A stretch of DNA of 64,000 nt, taken from contig CM060199.1 in assembly GCA_030562195.1 (NCBI GenBank), positions 26,184,338-26,248,337 of the forward strand. Direction: 5' to 3'. Below are positions 12,293-24,169 of the stretch, in pieces. The first letter of the stretch is position 1. Each line of letters begins with the position of its first letter. The DNA comes from Nipponacmea schrenckii (Eukaryota > Mollusca > Gastropoda > Lottiidae). The notes under the pieces are model-generated. The model did no database searches. It saw nothing but the letters and a program-made list of their open reading frames with translations, and was not told where the DNA came from. The translations under genes were made by a program, and so were the position numbers.

Positions 12293-14623
12293 AGCCGTAC
12301 GCCTAACGGCACTGAAGCAGTGCGTTGCATCATGGGATTCGTTCGTTAAGCAAAAGACAGAAAGGGTTTTAAAAAAAAAAGTGCATTATAAAAGAAATTT
12401 AGATTTTATAACAAACGCTCCCATACCCCACCCCTTTCCCCCTTTCCCCCTCTTTGCCCCTATCCCCCTCTTTGCCCCTTTCCCCTCTTTGTCCCTCCTC
12501 ATCCTTAGCCCTCATCATCAATTAAGATTATAAGTTAAAATCATAATAAAAAAATGGATAGAGGGTCGTTTAATCTAAAAAGATATCCGGATCGCCGAAA
12601 CGCAGAGAATAATATCCAATAGATTGTTTTATATATTAAATTCGCAATTTTCAGATGGCGATGAAACAAAAGTAGATATCGTACAAAAAATATATATATA
12701 GCATTGGATAGACAATGTCGAAGCTATATACAAATCGAAAGGTCACTAATGGTTCAAGTTGTCTTAAGTCGCCAGGGTATAACATTGAGACACCACTTAA
12801 ATAGCGCGGCCTAACATTTTAAAATTTATATTGAATAGAGTTTCGTCCCTTAGACCATTATTCCAGTCAACTGTATATTATTGTTGCATAATTATAAGAG
12901 ATAAAATTTAAAAATTTTAAAGGTTGTAATTTCGTTCCAAATATTCAATATTTACATCACCCACAACAGGAAAACACTATATATAACAACTTTGAATCAT
13001 TTTAACTGGATGTAGAACGATTAAACTAAAAAATAATTTCAGATCGCTGAAACTTATATCTTGTAGATCGCCCAAATGCAACACATTAAACAGATTGTTT
13101 TATAGGGAAAATTCGCAATTTTCAAATGGCGATAAAAGCGGAAGTATTCATCTTACAATAAAGCTTTATATATCATTGGATAGAACTTCTCGAGAGCTAT
13201 CATATTTGTACAGGTCAAAAATTCGTCAAAGGTCAACGTCACAATATACGACCCTTCAAAGTTTTTAAAAATTTTAATCGTTAAAAAATCAAAATCAAAA
13301 TCAAAATTCAAAAATCGGTTTCCATATATATTTCGGCAATCGGTTATAGATTCTATATACATCAAAATAACACAAATCAAATTATCCCCCGAGACCCTAT
13401 TTCGATTTAAAGAAAAACACGCACAGTTAGTATAGAAGAAATTACAAAATTTTGAAATTTTTAAACGCGCAATTTTGACTAAAATACCAAGTTTGATATC
13501 TTAATGGGAAGATGTCTTTAAGCGTAAAGGGAATATGTAAGAAATTCTGTCCTATGTAAATTAGGTCACATGATAGAGGTCTTTAAAGTTAAAATTCGTG
13601 ATTTTCAATAGGCTGCAAAACCGGAAGTAAACATCGGACAACAAAAGTGAACATACCATTGGGTAGATATAATCAAAGGCAATAACTTTTGTTCAGGTCA
13701 AAAGGTCACCGAAGGTCAAGGTCGCGAAATATGACCTTTTAAATTTTTGACAATTACTGGAAAATTTCAACCGGAAATAAAAGAAAAGCAAAAGCGAAAT
13801 TCTAAAATCCCTTCCCATACTTTTTTGCGCAATCGTTGAATGTTTTTAGAAAATCTAAAATTATGGAAATTAGATTTAACCCTGAGGCCCCATTTGAGTT
13901 TTACAAAAGTTAGTCATATCAACATGGCGGCTGATCCGTTACTTCCGGTTCGGATTTTTTTAATTTAGCATCATTTAATAGACAATTGTAGCTAATTGCA
14001 AAATAAATTTTTTATATATCTTCTATATTTCGGAAGTGCAAAATTCAACTTTAAAAGCAAATAACTTCAAAACCGGAAGTGATATCGAAATTTTGAAAAT
14101 GAACTTTGGTTCGCAATCAAAATGTCTTTATATCTGTAAGTTTTCAAGTCGATCGAAAGAAAACTGTAGAAGTAAAAAAATGCTAAAAATTCAAAATTCA
14201 AAAAGTCAGCGACAAAGTTGGGAAATGTTTAATTCTCAAATTGCTATCTTTTAGAACTAAGTTTAATGTAGTTATCTAAAAAAGAACGATCAACATTGGA
14301 TCAAAAATAAAGCCGCAAATTGAAAAAGAAAGAAAAACTTTGGAATGCACTACGTCATTTCCCGTTAAAAAAAAATGCATCAAATTACATTCATTAACAT
14401 TACTTTCACGAGTACGACAAGAAAATCGAAAGAGTGAATTCATAGAATATGTAGTTTTGGCTGGGCGCTCTGGGAAGAATTCGAAAAAAAAAAAAAAAAA
14501 AAAAAAAACATTTCGAAAACAAAGCAGTGCGTTCATTCGAACGCACTGCAAAAAAAAAAAAAAAAAAGAATTGACAAACCGAAAACAAACTGGGACTTTG
14601 CGGTAGCAAAGTCCCACAACTAG
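12289..14623 (+). mobile_element. Array unit L5, family C, two stacked tail hairpins
   Basis: The head is CTAGA then GCCGTACGCCTAACGGC (stem GCCGT/ACGGC), then GCAGTGCGTT. A C-rich pyrimidine tract follows (about 12419-12500). The body keeps the order seen in A and B: CCGGAAGT, AGGTCA cluster, GAGGCCCCATTT, CATGGCGGC, CTTCCGG, CCGGAAGT. Hairpin 14524-14549 (arm GCAGTGCGTTC, loop ATTC) matches the head, and an A-type hairpin follows at 14592-14615. Confidence 0.85.
12419..12500 (+). repeat. C-rich polypyrimidine tract inside family C unit
   Basis: Repeats of the CCCCCTTT and CCCCTCTTTG type. The complementary strand carries several runs of three to five G with 1-5 nt spacers, which fits a G-quadruplex or triplex-forming tract. 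The inverted copy is at about 29186-29245 on the + strand as G-rich sequence. Confidence 0.7.
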
Positions 14624-15971
14624 AGCCACACGTGGCACAGAGTGGGACTTTGCTAACGTTGCAAAATTGCAACAAACAGCCCGAAGCATTTGATTTTCTG
14701 GGAGAAACTGGCCAAAGCAACGAGGTATCTGTGTGCAAAGTACCTTTTGAAAAACGTTATTTCCTACACACGTAGAGCGCTGACCGACATAAATGAAAAA
14801 TTGTAAGTTTACCCGGATGTGCCACGCCCATCTCATTTATTTTTGCGTAAATCTAATCATATTTGAAATGTATATTAACGGTACAAATTTGAAGCTTGAA
14901 AAACTAATAGATCACGAGATATACACAAATACATTTCAAAAGAGCAAAATGTACTTTAATTTTAAAAGTACAAAAATTAAATTTTCATTTTACAAACTTT
15001 TGTTATATATCGTTGGAAAGAGGACAAAAAGCACCTTAAGAATCTGGAGAAAATAACGCTCTAAATTTATTAGGTCACACTCTAGAGCTACCCAAAGTTG
15101 CGAATTTTGCTGTTTTCGGGCAGCTATAAAACCGGAAGTAGACGTTGGAGGTCAAAGGTCAAAGTATCAACTGATAGCCAAGGTCAATGACCTTTGACCT
15201 ACTAAAGGTCACGGTCACCAAAGGTCAAGGTCACGAGAAATAAGCCCCCAAACTTAGAAAAAATTCAACCGGATGTTGCAAAAATGCAAAAGCGAAATTC
15301 AAAAATCGGCTCGCAATGTTTTTTTCGCAATTCCAGAAATGTAATTATTGCAGAAATTAGACATAACCCTGAGGCCCCATTTTTACTTTTACAAAAAAGT
15401 AACATTTCAAGATGGCGGCCAAAGTTTCACTTCCGGTTCGGATTTTTTCTTCTTCGTTTTTTTGTGTTCTCATTTAATTAAGATTGACATAAATTTTGTT
15501 TCGATACACCAATTACAGCATAAGTGGGTCAACCGGAAGTTTAAACCCTTTTTACGTTGAAACCGGAAATGAAGCCACAATTTTGACTCTGTCAATGTTT
15601 TTATATTCGTGACACTTGAAGGTACCCAAATTTTCAGATCAATCGGTCTTAAAATGGCAAAGTTGCAAAAATGTGCAAAATGGCAAAAAAATGTATGCTA
15701 TGAATTTCCGAATTTCGAAATTTTTTAACTGCTATCTTGTTGGAAATTGTTTCAAGTTTTCAAAAATGGAAACCCGAAGAAAATCGATCAAAAATTGCGA
15801 CTCTTGAGCCACTGACCGACTTTTTAAGCATGTTGCAATGTAGCACTTCCGGTTTTGCAAAAATGTTCCATTTTATATTTATGCAACACGTCGCCACTAC
15901 AGAAGGTCAGGAGATGTTGTGAAATTGCTGCAACTATTGCAGCCTTGGCTGTGTGCCCTGTGTAAATTTCG

Positions 15972-16004
<33 letters not shown>

Positions 16005-16058
16005 ATTGACAAACCGAAAACAAACTGGGACTTTGCGGTAGCAAAGTCCCACAACTAG
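14620..16058 (+). mobile_element. Array unit L6, family A, compact intact form
   Basis: Best short reference copy (1.4 kb). The head is CTAGA, GCCACACGTGGC (stem GCCAC/GTGGC, containing CACGTG), then GTGGGACTTTGC. One submodule follows, then DR1 sites AGGTCAAAGGTCA at 15149-15161 and its complement at 15188-15200, AAGATGGCGGC at 15409-15419, CACTTCCGG at 15428-15436, an A-tract of about 31, hairpin 16027-16050 (arm GGGACTTTGC, loop GGTA) and CTAG 16055-16058. Confidence 0.88.
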
Positions 16059-17647
16059 ATCCCCAGGCTTCGCGAGGTTCTGACGCAGTGCGTAGCAGTT
16101 TTGATATACGCTTTAAAACTACCCCACAAAGTATCAGTAGAACACTAACATTAGTTTACAGAGTATAAGTCGTTTTATTTCAAAGCATAATTGGTTCGCT
16201 GAAACTCGTGTCATGTAGATCGCCCAAACGCATGATTCAACAAACAGTTTTTAACGATGAAATTCGCAATTTTCAAATGGTGATAAAACGAAGAGTATGC
16301 ATCGTACAACAAAATATAATATATCAATGGATAGATCTTTTCGAGAGCTATCACATTTGTGCAGCTCGCAAGGTCACCAAAGGCGAAGGTTACAATATAC
16401 GACCTTTTGAAGTTTTTATATATTACTATCAGGTAAATATCAAAATCAAAATTCAAAAATCGGTTTCCAAATATAATTCAGCAATCGATATTACATTCTA
16501 TAGGCATCAAAATTACACGAATCAGAACATCTCCAGAGGCCCCATTTCGATTTAAAGAAAATTACGCACAGTTAGTAGAGAAGAAAATACAAAATTTTCA
16601 AATACTAAAAAGCGCACTTTTGATGGAAACATGTGGATTTATATATCATTACAAAGAGAGGATAAACTGTAAACAGATTCAATATGAATTTTTGTTTTTT
16701 ATAAATAAGTTCGCGTGACAGAGCTCTTTAAAAATAAAAATCACAAATTTCAATCGTCTATAAAACCGGAAGTAATTATCGGACAACACAAATGAATATA
16801 TCAGTGGATAGATATCATCAAGGGCAATAAATCGTGTTCAGGTCAAAGGGTCACCAAAGGTCATGGTCACGAAATACAGGCCTTTGAAGTTTTGGTCATT
16901 ACCAAAAAAATTAAAATGGAAATAAAAGAAAATTAAAATCAAAATTCAAAAATCGGCTCCCAAATATGATTGCGCAATCGACTCTAGTTTTTAGATATGA
17001 AAAAATAACAAAAATCGCTTTATCCCCTGAGGCCCCATTTTGAATTTTACAAAAGTTTGACATTTCAATATGGCGGCTTATCTCTTGCTTCCGGTCCAGA
17101 TTTTCTCATCTTATTTTTTTTGAATAACTATTTCTAGCATATTGCAAAAAGAATTTTTGAAATATCTAAAGAATTCCGGAAGTGGATTTTAAAATTTACA
17201 GGCGAATAACGTCGAATCCGGAAGTGATGTCGAAAATTTGAAAAATAATTTTTGATCGCATTAAAAATGTCTATCTACCTGTAAGTTTTCGGGAGAATTG
17301 AAATAAAATTGTAGAAGTTAAAAAAAACGCAAAAATTGAAATGAAAAAAGTCAGCTACAAAAGTAATGAAATTAGCAGTTTAAAACTGCAGTTATGTAGC
17401 TTGCAATTTAAAGAAGCTAGCAAAAGAAGTTCTGTCAAAATCAATCGAAAACTAGAGGTAATAAATAGCAAAAACCAAATTAGCGCTATTGCCCACAGCT
17501 CGTTTCCGGTTGACCAAAATGACGTCATTTTGCATTTAACAAATACAAGTCACGCAGTTTGAATAGCAGACAGCAACAGGTAGTTTGTGGCATGTTGCCT
17601 TCTTAGAGAATAATCGAATGTGAAATTCGAAAAAAAAAAAAAACTAG
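16055..17647 (+). mobile_element. Array unit L7, family B, without tail hairpin
   Basis: Complete B head and body. The A-tract (about 17630-17643) runs directly into CTAG (17644-17647), so the GAAAACAAA box and hairpin are absent. This shows that the A-tract plus CTAG can be joined to the next head without a hairpin. Confidence 0.82.
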
Positions 17648-19293
17648 ATCCCCAGGCTTCGCGAGGTTCTGACGCAGTGCGTAGCAGTTTTGTTATACGC
17701 TTTAAAACTACCCCACAAAGTATCTATAGAACACTAACGTTATTTTACAGAGTATAAGTCGTTTTTTTTCTAAGCATAATTGGTTCGCTGAAACTCGTGT
17801 CATGTAGATCGCCCAAACGCATAATTCAACAAACAGTTCTTAACAATGAAATTCGCAATTTTCAAATGGTGATAAACCGGAAAGTATACATCGTACATCA
17901 AAAAATAATATATCAATGGATAGATCTTTTCGAGAGCTATCACATTTGTGCTGCTTACAAGGTCACCAAATTTCAAGGTAACAATATACGACCATTCGAA
18001 GTTTTTATATATTACTATCAGGTAAATATCAAAATCAAAATCAAAATTCAAAAATCGGTTTCCAAATATGATTCAGAAATCGATATTACATTCTATAGAC
18101 ATCAAAATTACGCGAATCGTAGTATCTCCAGAGGCCCCATTTCGATTTAAAGAAAATTACGCACAGTTAGTAGAGAAGAAATACAAAATTCTCAAATACT
18201 AAAAAGCGCATTTTTGATGGAAATATGTGGTTTTATATATCATTACAAAGAGCAGATAAACTGTAATAAGATTCAATATGAATTTTTGTTATTTATAAAT
18301 TAGTTCACGTGACAGAGCTCTTTAAAAATAAAAATCACAAATTTCAATCGGTTATAAAACCGGAAGTAGACATCGGACAACACATATGAATATATCATTG
18401 AATAGATATCATCAAGGGCAATAACTCATGTTCAGGTCACAAGGTCACCAAAGGTCAAGGTCACGAAATACGGGCCTTTGAAATTTTGGTCATTACCAAA
18501 AAAATTAAAATGGAAATAAAAGAACATCAAAATCAAAATTAAAAAATCGGCTCCCAAATAAAGTTGCGCAATCGACTCTAGTCATAAGATATGAAAAAAT
18601 AATGAAAATCGCTTTATCACCTGAGGCCCCATTTTTAATTTTACAAAAGTTTAACATTTCAATATGGCGGCTTATCGTTTGCTTCCGGTCTGGATTTTTT
18701 CATCTTCGTTTTTTTTGTATGACTATTTGTAGCATGTTGCAAAACGAATTTTTGAAATATCTTAAGAATTCCGGAAGTTAGGTTTTTAAAATTTACAAGA
18801 GAATAACTTCAAAACCGGAAGTGATGTCGAAAATTTGAAAAATTATTTAAGATCTCATTAACAATGTTTATCTACCTGTAAGTTTTCAGGTGGATGAGAA
18901 TAAAACTGTAGAAGTTGAAAAAAAAGCAAAAATTAAAAATGAAAAAGTCAGCTACAAAAGTAATGAAATTAGCAGTTTAAAACTGCAGTTAAGTAGCTAG
19001 CAGTTTAAAGTAGCTAACAAAAGAAGTTCTGTCAAAATCAGTTGAAAAATAGAGAAAATAAACAGCAAAAACCCAAAATAGCGCTATTGCCCACAGCTCG
19101 TTTCCGGTTGACCTCAATGGCGTCATTTTGCATTTAACAAATACAAGTCACGCAGTTTGAATAGCAGACAGCAACAGGTAGTTTGTGGCATGTTGCCTTC
19201 TTAGAGAATAATCGAATGTGAAATTCGAAAAAAAAAAAAAAAAAAAACATTTCGAAAACAAAGCAGTGCGTTCGAAGAACGCACTGCAACTAG
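17644..19293 (+). mobile_element. Array unit L8, family B, intact with matched tail
   Basis: B head with GCAGTGCGT, body with the usual CACGTGAC, AGGTCA and ATGGCGGC motifs, A-tract, ACATTTC, GAAAACAAA, one hairpin 19263-19287 (arm GCAGTGCGTTC, loop GAA) and AACTAG. Best reference for family B because only the matched tail is present. Confidence 0.87.
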
Positions 19294-20877
19294 ATCCCCA
19301 GGCTTCGCGAGGTTCTGACGCAGTGCGTAGCCGTTTAGATAATTACGCTTTAAAACTGCCCCACAAGGTATCCGTAGAACAGTAACGTTATTGTACAGCG
19401 TATAAGTCGTTTTATTTCAAAGCATAATCGGTTCGCTGAAACTCGTGTCATGTAGATCGCCCAAACGCATAGTTTAGTAAACCGCTTTGAACGATGAAAT
19501 TCGCAATTTTCAAATGGTGATTAAACAAAAAGTATACATCGTACAACAAAATATAATATATCAATGGATAGATCTTATCGAGAGCTATCACATTTGTTCA
19601 GCTCACAAGGTCACCAAAGGTCAAGGTTACAATAAACGACCATTCGAAGTTTTTATATATTACTATCAGTAAAAATATCAAAATCAAAATCAAAATACAA
19701 AAATCGGTTTCCAAATATAATTCAGGAATCGATATTACATTCTATAGACATCAAAATTACACGAATTGGGACATCTCCACAGTTCCCATTTCGATTTGAA
19801 GCAAATTACGCACAGTAAGTAGAGAAGAAAATATAAAATTTCCAAATATTAAAAAGCGCAATTTCGGTGAAAATATGTGGTTTTATATATCATTACAAAG
19901 ACCATATAAAGTGGAATAAGATTCAATAGGAATTTTTGTTATATATGAATAAGTTCACGTGACAGAGCTCTTTTAAAATAAAAATCACAAATTTCAATCG
20001 GCTATAAAACCGGAAGTAATCATCGGACAACACAAATGAATATATCAGTGGATAGATATCACCAAAGGCAATAAATCGTGTACAGGTCACAAGGTCACCA
20101 AATGTTAAGGTCACGAAATATGGGCCTTCAAAATTTTGGACATTACCAAAAATATTAAAATGTAAATAAAAGAAAATAAAAATAAAAATTCAAAAATCCG
20201 CTCCCAAATAAAGTTGCGCATTCGACTCTAGTCATTAGATATGAAAAAATAACGAAAATCGCATTATCCCCTGAGGCCCCATTTTGAATTTTACAAAAGT
20301 TTGACATTTCAATATGGCGGCTTATTGTTTGCTTCCGGTCCGGATTTTTTCATCTTCGTTTTTTTGTATGAGTATTTCTAGCATATTGCAAAAATAATTT
20401 TTGAAATATCTTGAGAATTCCGGAAATTATTTTTTAATTTTCAAAAGCGAATAACTTCGAAACCGGAAGTGATGTCGAAAATTTGAATAATGATTTTTGA
20501 TCGCATTAAATGTTTCTATCTACCTATAAGTTTTCAAGTGGATGGGAATAAAATTGTAGAAGTTGAAAAAAAGCAAGAATTGAAATAAAAAAAAAAGTCA
20601 GCTACAAAAGTAATGAAGCTAGCAGTTTTAAACTGCAGTTAAGTAGCTAGCAGTTTAAAGAAGCTAACAAAAGAAGTTTCGTAAAAAATAATTTGGAAAA
20701 TAGAGGTAATAACGAGCAAAAACCAAAATAACGCCATTGTCCACAGCTCATTTCCGGTTGGCCTAAATGACGTCATTTTACATTCACCTGATGGTAGTCT
20801 CGCAGTTTGAATAATAAACAGCAACAGGAAGTTTGTAACTAGTTGCCTTCTTAGAGAACGATCGAAGGTAAAATTCG

Positions 20878-20914
<37 letters not shown>

Positions 20915-20988
20915 GTCATTTCGAAAACAAAGCAGTGCGTTCGAAGAACGCACTGCAAAAAAAAAGAATTGACAAACCGAAAACAAAC
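19290..20988 (+). mobile_element. Array unit L9, family B, second tail cut short
   Basis: B head and body, a long A-tract (about 20878-20912), matched hairpin 20932-20956, then a second tail leader (GAATTGACAAACC, GAAAACAAAC). The A-type hairpin itself and CTAG are missing: the leader joins the A head GCCACACGTGGC at 20989 directly. Confidence 0.82.
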
Positions 20989-21235
20989 GCCACACGTGGC
21001 ACAGAGTGGGACTTTGCTAACGTTGCCAAATTGCAACAAACAGGCCGAAACATCTGATTTTCTGGAAGAAACTGGCCAAAGCAACAGGGTATCTGTGTGC
21101 AAAGTACCTTTTTGAAAAACGTTATTTCCTACAGACGTAGAGTGCTGACCGATATAAATGAAAAATTGTAAGTTTACCCGGATGTGCCACGCCCATCTCA
21201 TTTATATTGGCGTAAATCTAATCATATTTGCAATG
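20989..21235 (+). mobile_element. Array unit L10, family A, head fragment only
   Basis: A head palindrome (20989-21000), GTGGGACTTTGC, and the following sequence up to the complement of GAGATGGGCGTGGC (about 21186-21202). Similarity to A ends at about 21235 and family D sequence in the opposite orientation begins. This is the last + strand unit of the array. Confidence 0.8.
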
Positions 21236-21735
21236 ATTTTAATCCCCTGAGATGCAGAAAAATTAAATTGAATGTTGCGCATGCGCAGTTTTCAAAAATA
21301 GCAAATTTTCTTAAAAATTTAATTACATCCCGTGTAATTCAAGAATGTAAGCAAAAACAGTATATATTAGCTATACAAAATAATTTGCATCCCTCAAGAA
21401 GAAAAAAATTCCAATTGCTAGTTGCGCATGCGCCATTTTTCCGAGAATGGCAAATTTTCTTTAAAATTTAATTAGTCCGTCATATATTATCCGATTTGTA
21501 TGATTTTGATATCTATCAAAACCTTGCTCCCTTATCTAAAGGATGTTTGAAACAGAATTTTGATTTTCGAACATAAATTTATTTTATGCCCGTTTGAATT
21601 TTTTGAAAATTTGAAATTCTATATCTTGTGACCTTCACCTTCAATGACCTTGAAATTTTCCATATAGAATGGCCTTGACCTGTCTATAGATATGACAATT
21701 TTGAATGAAAAATATCAACTTCTGGGTTTTATAGC
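21236..21735 (-). mobile_element. Family D fragment at the array centre
   Basis: Shares long stretches with the D unit at 41017-41290 in the same orientation (for example CATCCCGTGTAATTC, TAGTCCGTCAT, GCCCGTTTGAATTTTT). It contains two NRF1-like palindromes: TGCGCATGCGCA at 21276-21287 and TGCGCATGCGC at 21423-21433. The other D copy lacks about 100 bp present here (about 21490-21585). No D head or tail is visible. Confidence 0.75.
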
Positions 21736-22440
21736 CAACCGAATTCTGACATTTTTGAAACTTTGAACGGCACTATTACATTTCCTTATGAACACATTGA
21801 CTTGAGATTTTCTGTTTTATAATAGCCTCAAAACTCTTCAATAAAGGATATATGCCAAAAGTGCAGAAGCATATTTTAAAAAAGCAAAATTAAATTTTAC
21901 AACTCCAGTATTAACATAAAATATATTCATCCCACATCAATGTGGTATACATCAATCGACTCCAAATTAAATTGTCTCTTAAATGATATGCGACATGGTC
22001 GTTTTACCATGAAAATTTAAGCATTAATTTTAGATAAATTAACAAAATAAATACCAATTTTGGGTTTTTTACTTCATAAAATCTGTTTCAAATTGATCAG
22101 TCAGGGTGTTAAAGGTTGTTATATAACATGTCAGCAAAACTGGTGGTTTAAATTTTCACACCTACTTGTCAAATCACTGAGCTGGGGAACAAATTAATCT
22201 GATTATGTAATTTCTTAAAATATTTCCATTCAAATTCAAAACATGCATCAAGTTAAAGAAGTAAATTCGCTTGTCATTGATCAGTTCGAATTTTGTTCGT
22301 ATCTTAAATGGAAATGATTTTATAAAAAAAATGTCAAATACAGGCATGTGAAGAGTAGCAGACATATAAGTCTTATAAAACGCAGATGAACTATTGACCA
22401 CTTTGTTATTTAAAGACCGATTAATCTTAAAAAAATTGAG
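21736..22440. other. Array centre, sequence not assigned to A, B, C or D
   Basis: About 700 bp between the D fragment and the first clear - strand A unit. I see no copy of it elsewhere in the window and no gene. It may be the remaining D body or older flanking DNA. Confidence 0.5.
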
Positions 22441-24093
22441 TATATGTAGCCCATGGAATGATTTCCAAAAAGTAGGTCAAAATTTTTGCGTCACTTCCGG
22501 TTTTTGCGAAAAATAGAGTTTTACGTCCGGTTGAATAACTTCCGGTTTTATTAATGTATGAGATTCAAACTTGTATTATCGGGTAGCCATTAGCCATACA
22601 AAAAAACGAAGAAAATAAAATCAAGGCCGCATGCGCAACTTTCGCCGCCATTTTGATTTTTCTGAAATTGGGCGAATTTAATTCAGACATTATAGCTTGT
22701 CCGATTGAGATGATTTTGGTGTCAAATGAAAGAACATTAAAATTGCAACAAAACATTGGAAGTCGATTTTTGAATTTCGCTTTTGCATTTTTGCAACATC
22801 CGGTTGAATTTTTTCAAAGTTTGGGGGCTTATTTCTCGTGACCTTGACCTTTGGTGACCATGACCTTTAGAAGGTCAAAGGTCATTGACCTTGGCTATCA
22901 GTTGATACTTTGACCTTTGACCTCCGACGTCTACTTCCGGTTTTATAACTGCCTGAAAACAGCACAATTCACAACTTTGGACTGCTCTAGAGCGTGACCT
23001 TATTAATTTAGAGGTTTATTATTTTTAGATTCTTAAAGCGCTTTTTGTCCTCTTTCCAACGATGTATAACAAAGGTTTTTAAAATGAAAATTGAATTTTT
23101 TGATTTTGAAAATAAAAGTACATTTTGCCGTATTTACGTTTTTTTGGAAATGTTTGTGTGTATATCTCGTGATCTATTAGATGTACAAGCTTCAAATTTG
23201 TAACGTGAATATACATTTTGAATATGATTAGATTCCCCTCCAAAAAAAACGAGATGGGCGTGGCACATCCGGGTGAACTTCAAATTTACCATTTATATCG
23301 GTCAGCGAATTACGGTTGCAGGAAATAACGTTTTTCAAAAAAGTACCTTGCATACATATATCTCAATACTTTGGCCACTTTATCCCAAAAAATCAAATGA
23401 TTCTGTCTGTTTGTTGCAATTTTGCGACATTTGCGAAAAAAAAAATGGATTTTCTTTAGTTTGGGGGCTTATTTCTAGTGATCTTCACCTTTGGTGACCT
23501 TGACCTTTACAAGGTCATTGGTCACTGACTTTGGCTATCAGTTGACAATTTGACATTAGGCTTCCGACGTCTACATCCGGTTTTATAGCTGCCCGAAAAC
23601 AGCAAAATTCGCAACTTTGGACTGCTCTAGAGCGTGACCTAATTAATTTAGAAGGTTATTTTTTTCAGATTCTTAAGGCGCCTTTTGTCCTCTTTTCAGC
23701 GATGTACAACAAAAGTTTTCAAAATGAAAATTTAATTTTTGCACTTTTAAAACTAAAGTACATTTTGTTTTTTTGAAATGTATGTGTGTATATCTCGCGA
23801 TCTATTAGATGTACAAGCTTCAAATTTGTACCGTGAGTATACATTTTGAATGTGATTAGATTTACGCAAAAGTAAATTAGATGGGCGTGGCACATACGGG
23901 TAAACTTCCAATTTACCAGTTATATCGGTCAGCGCTTTACATCTTTAGGAAATAACATTTTTCCAAAAAATTCTTTGCACACAGATACCTCGTTGCTTTG
24001 GCCAGTTTCTTCCAGAAAATCAGATGTTTCGGCCTGTTTGTTGCAATTTTGCAACGTTAGCAAAGTCCCACTCTGTGCCACGTGTGGCTCTAG
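22441..24093 (-). mobile_element. Array unit R1, family A, tail missing
   Basis: Read on the - strand: the A head at 24060-24093, then two internal submodules whose GGGGGCTTATTTCT landmarks (+ strand) lie near 22824 and 23463, about 640 bp apart. The body fades at about 22440 without A-tract or hairpin. It contains the CCGCATGCGC / CGCCGCCATTTTG segment at 22626-22655. Confidence 0.82.
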
Positions 24094-24138
24094 TTGTGGG
24101 ACTTTGCTACCGCAAAGTCCCAGTTTGTTTTCGAAATG

Positions 24139-24169
<31 letters not shown>

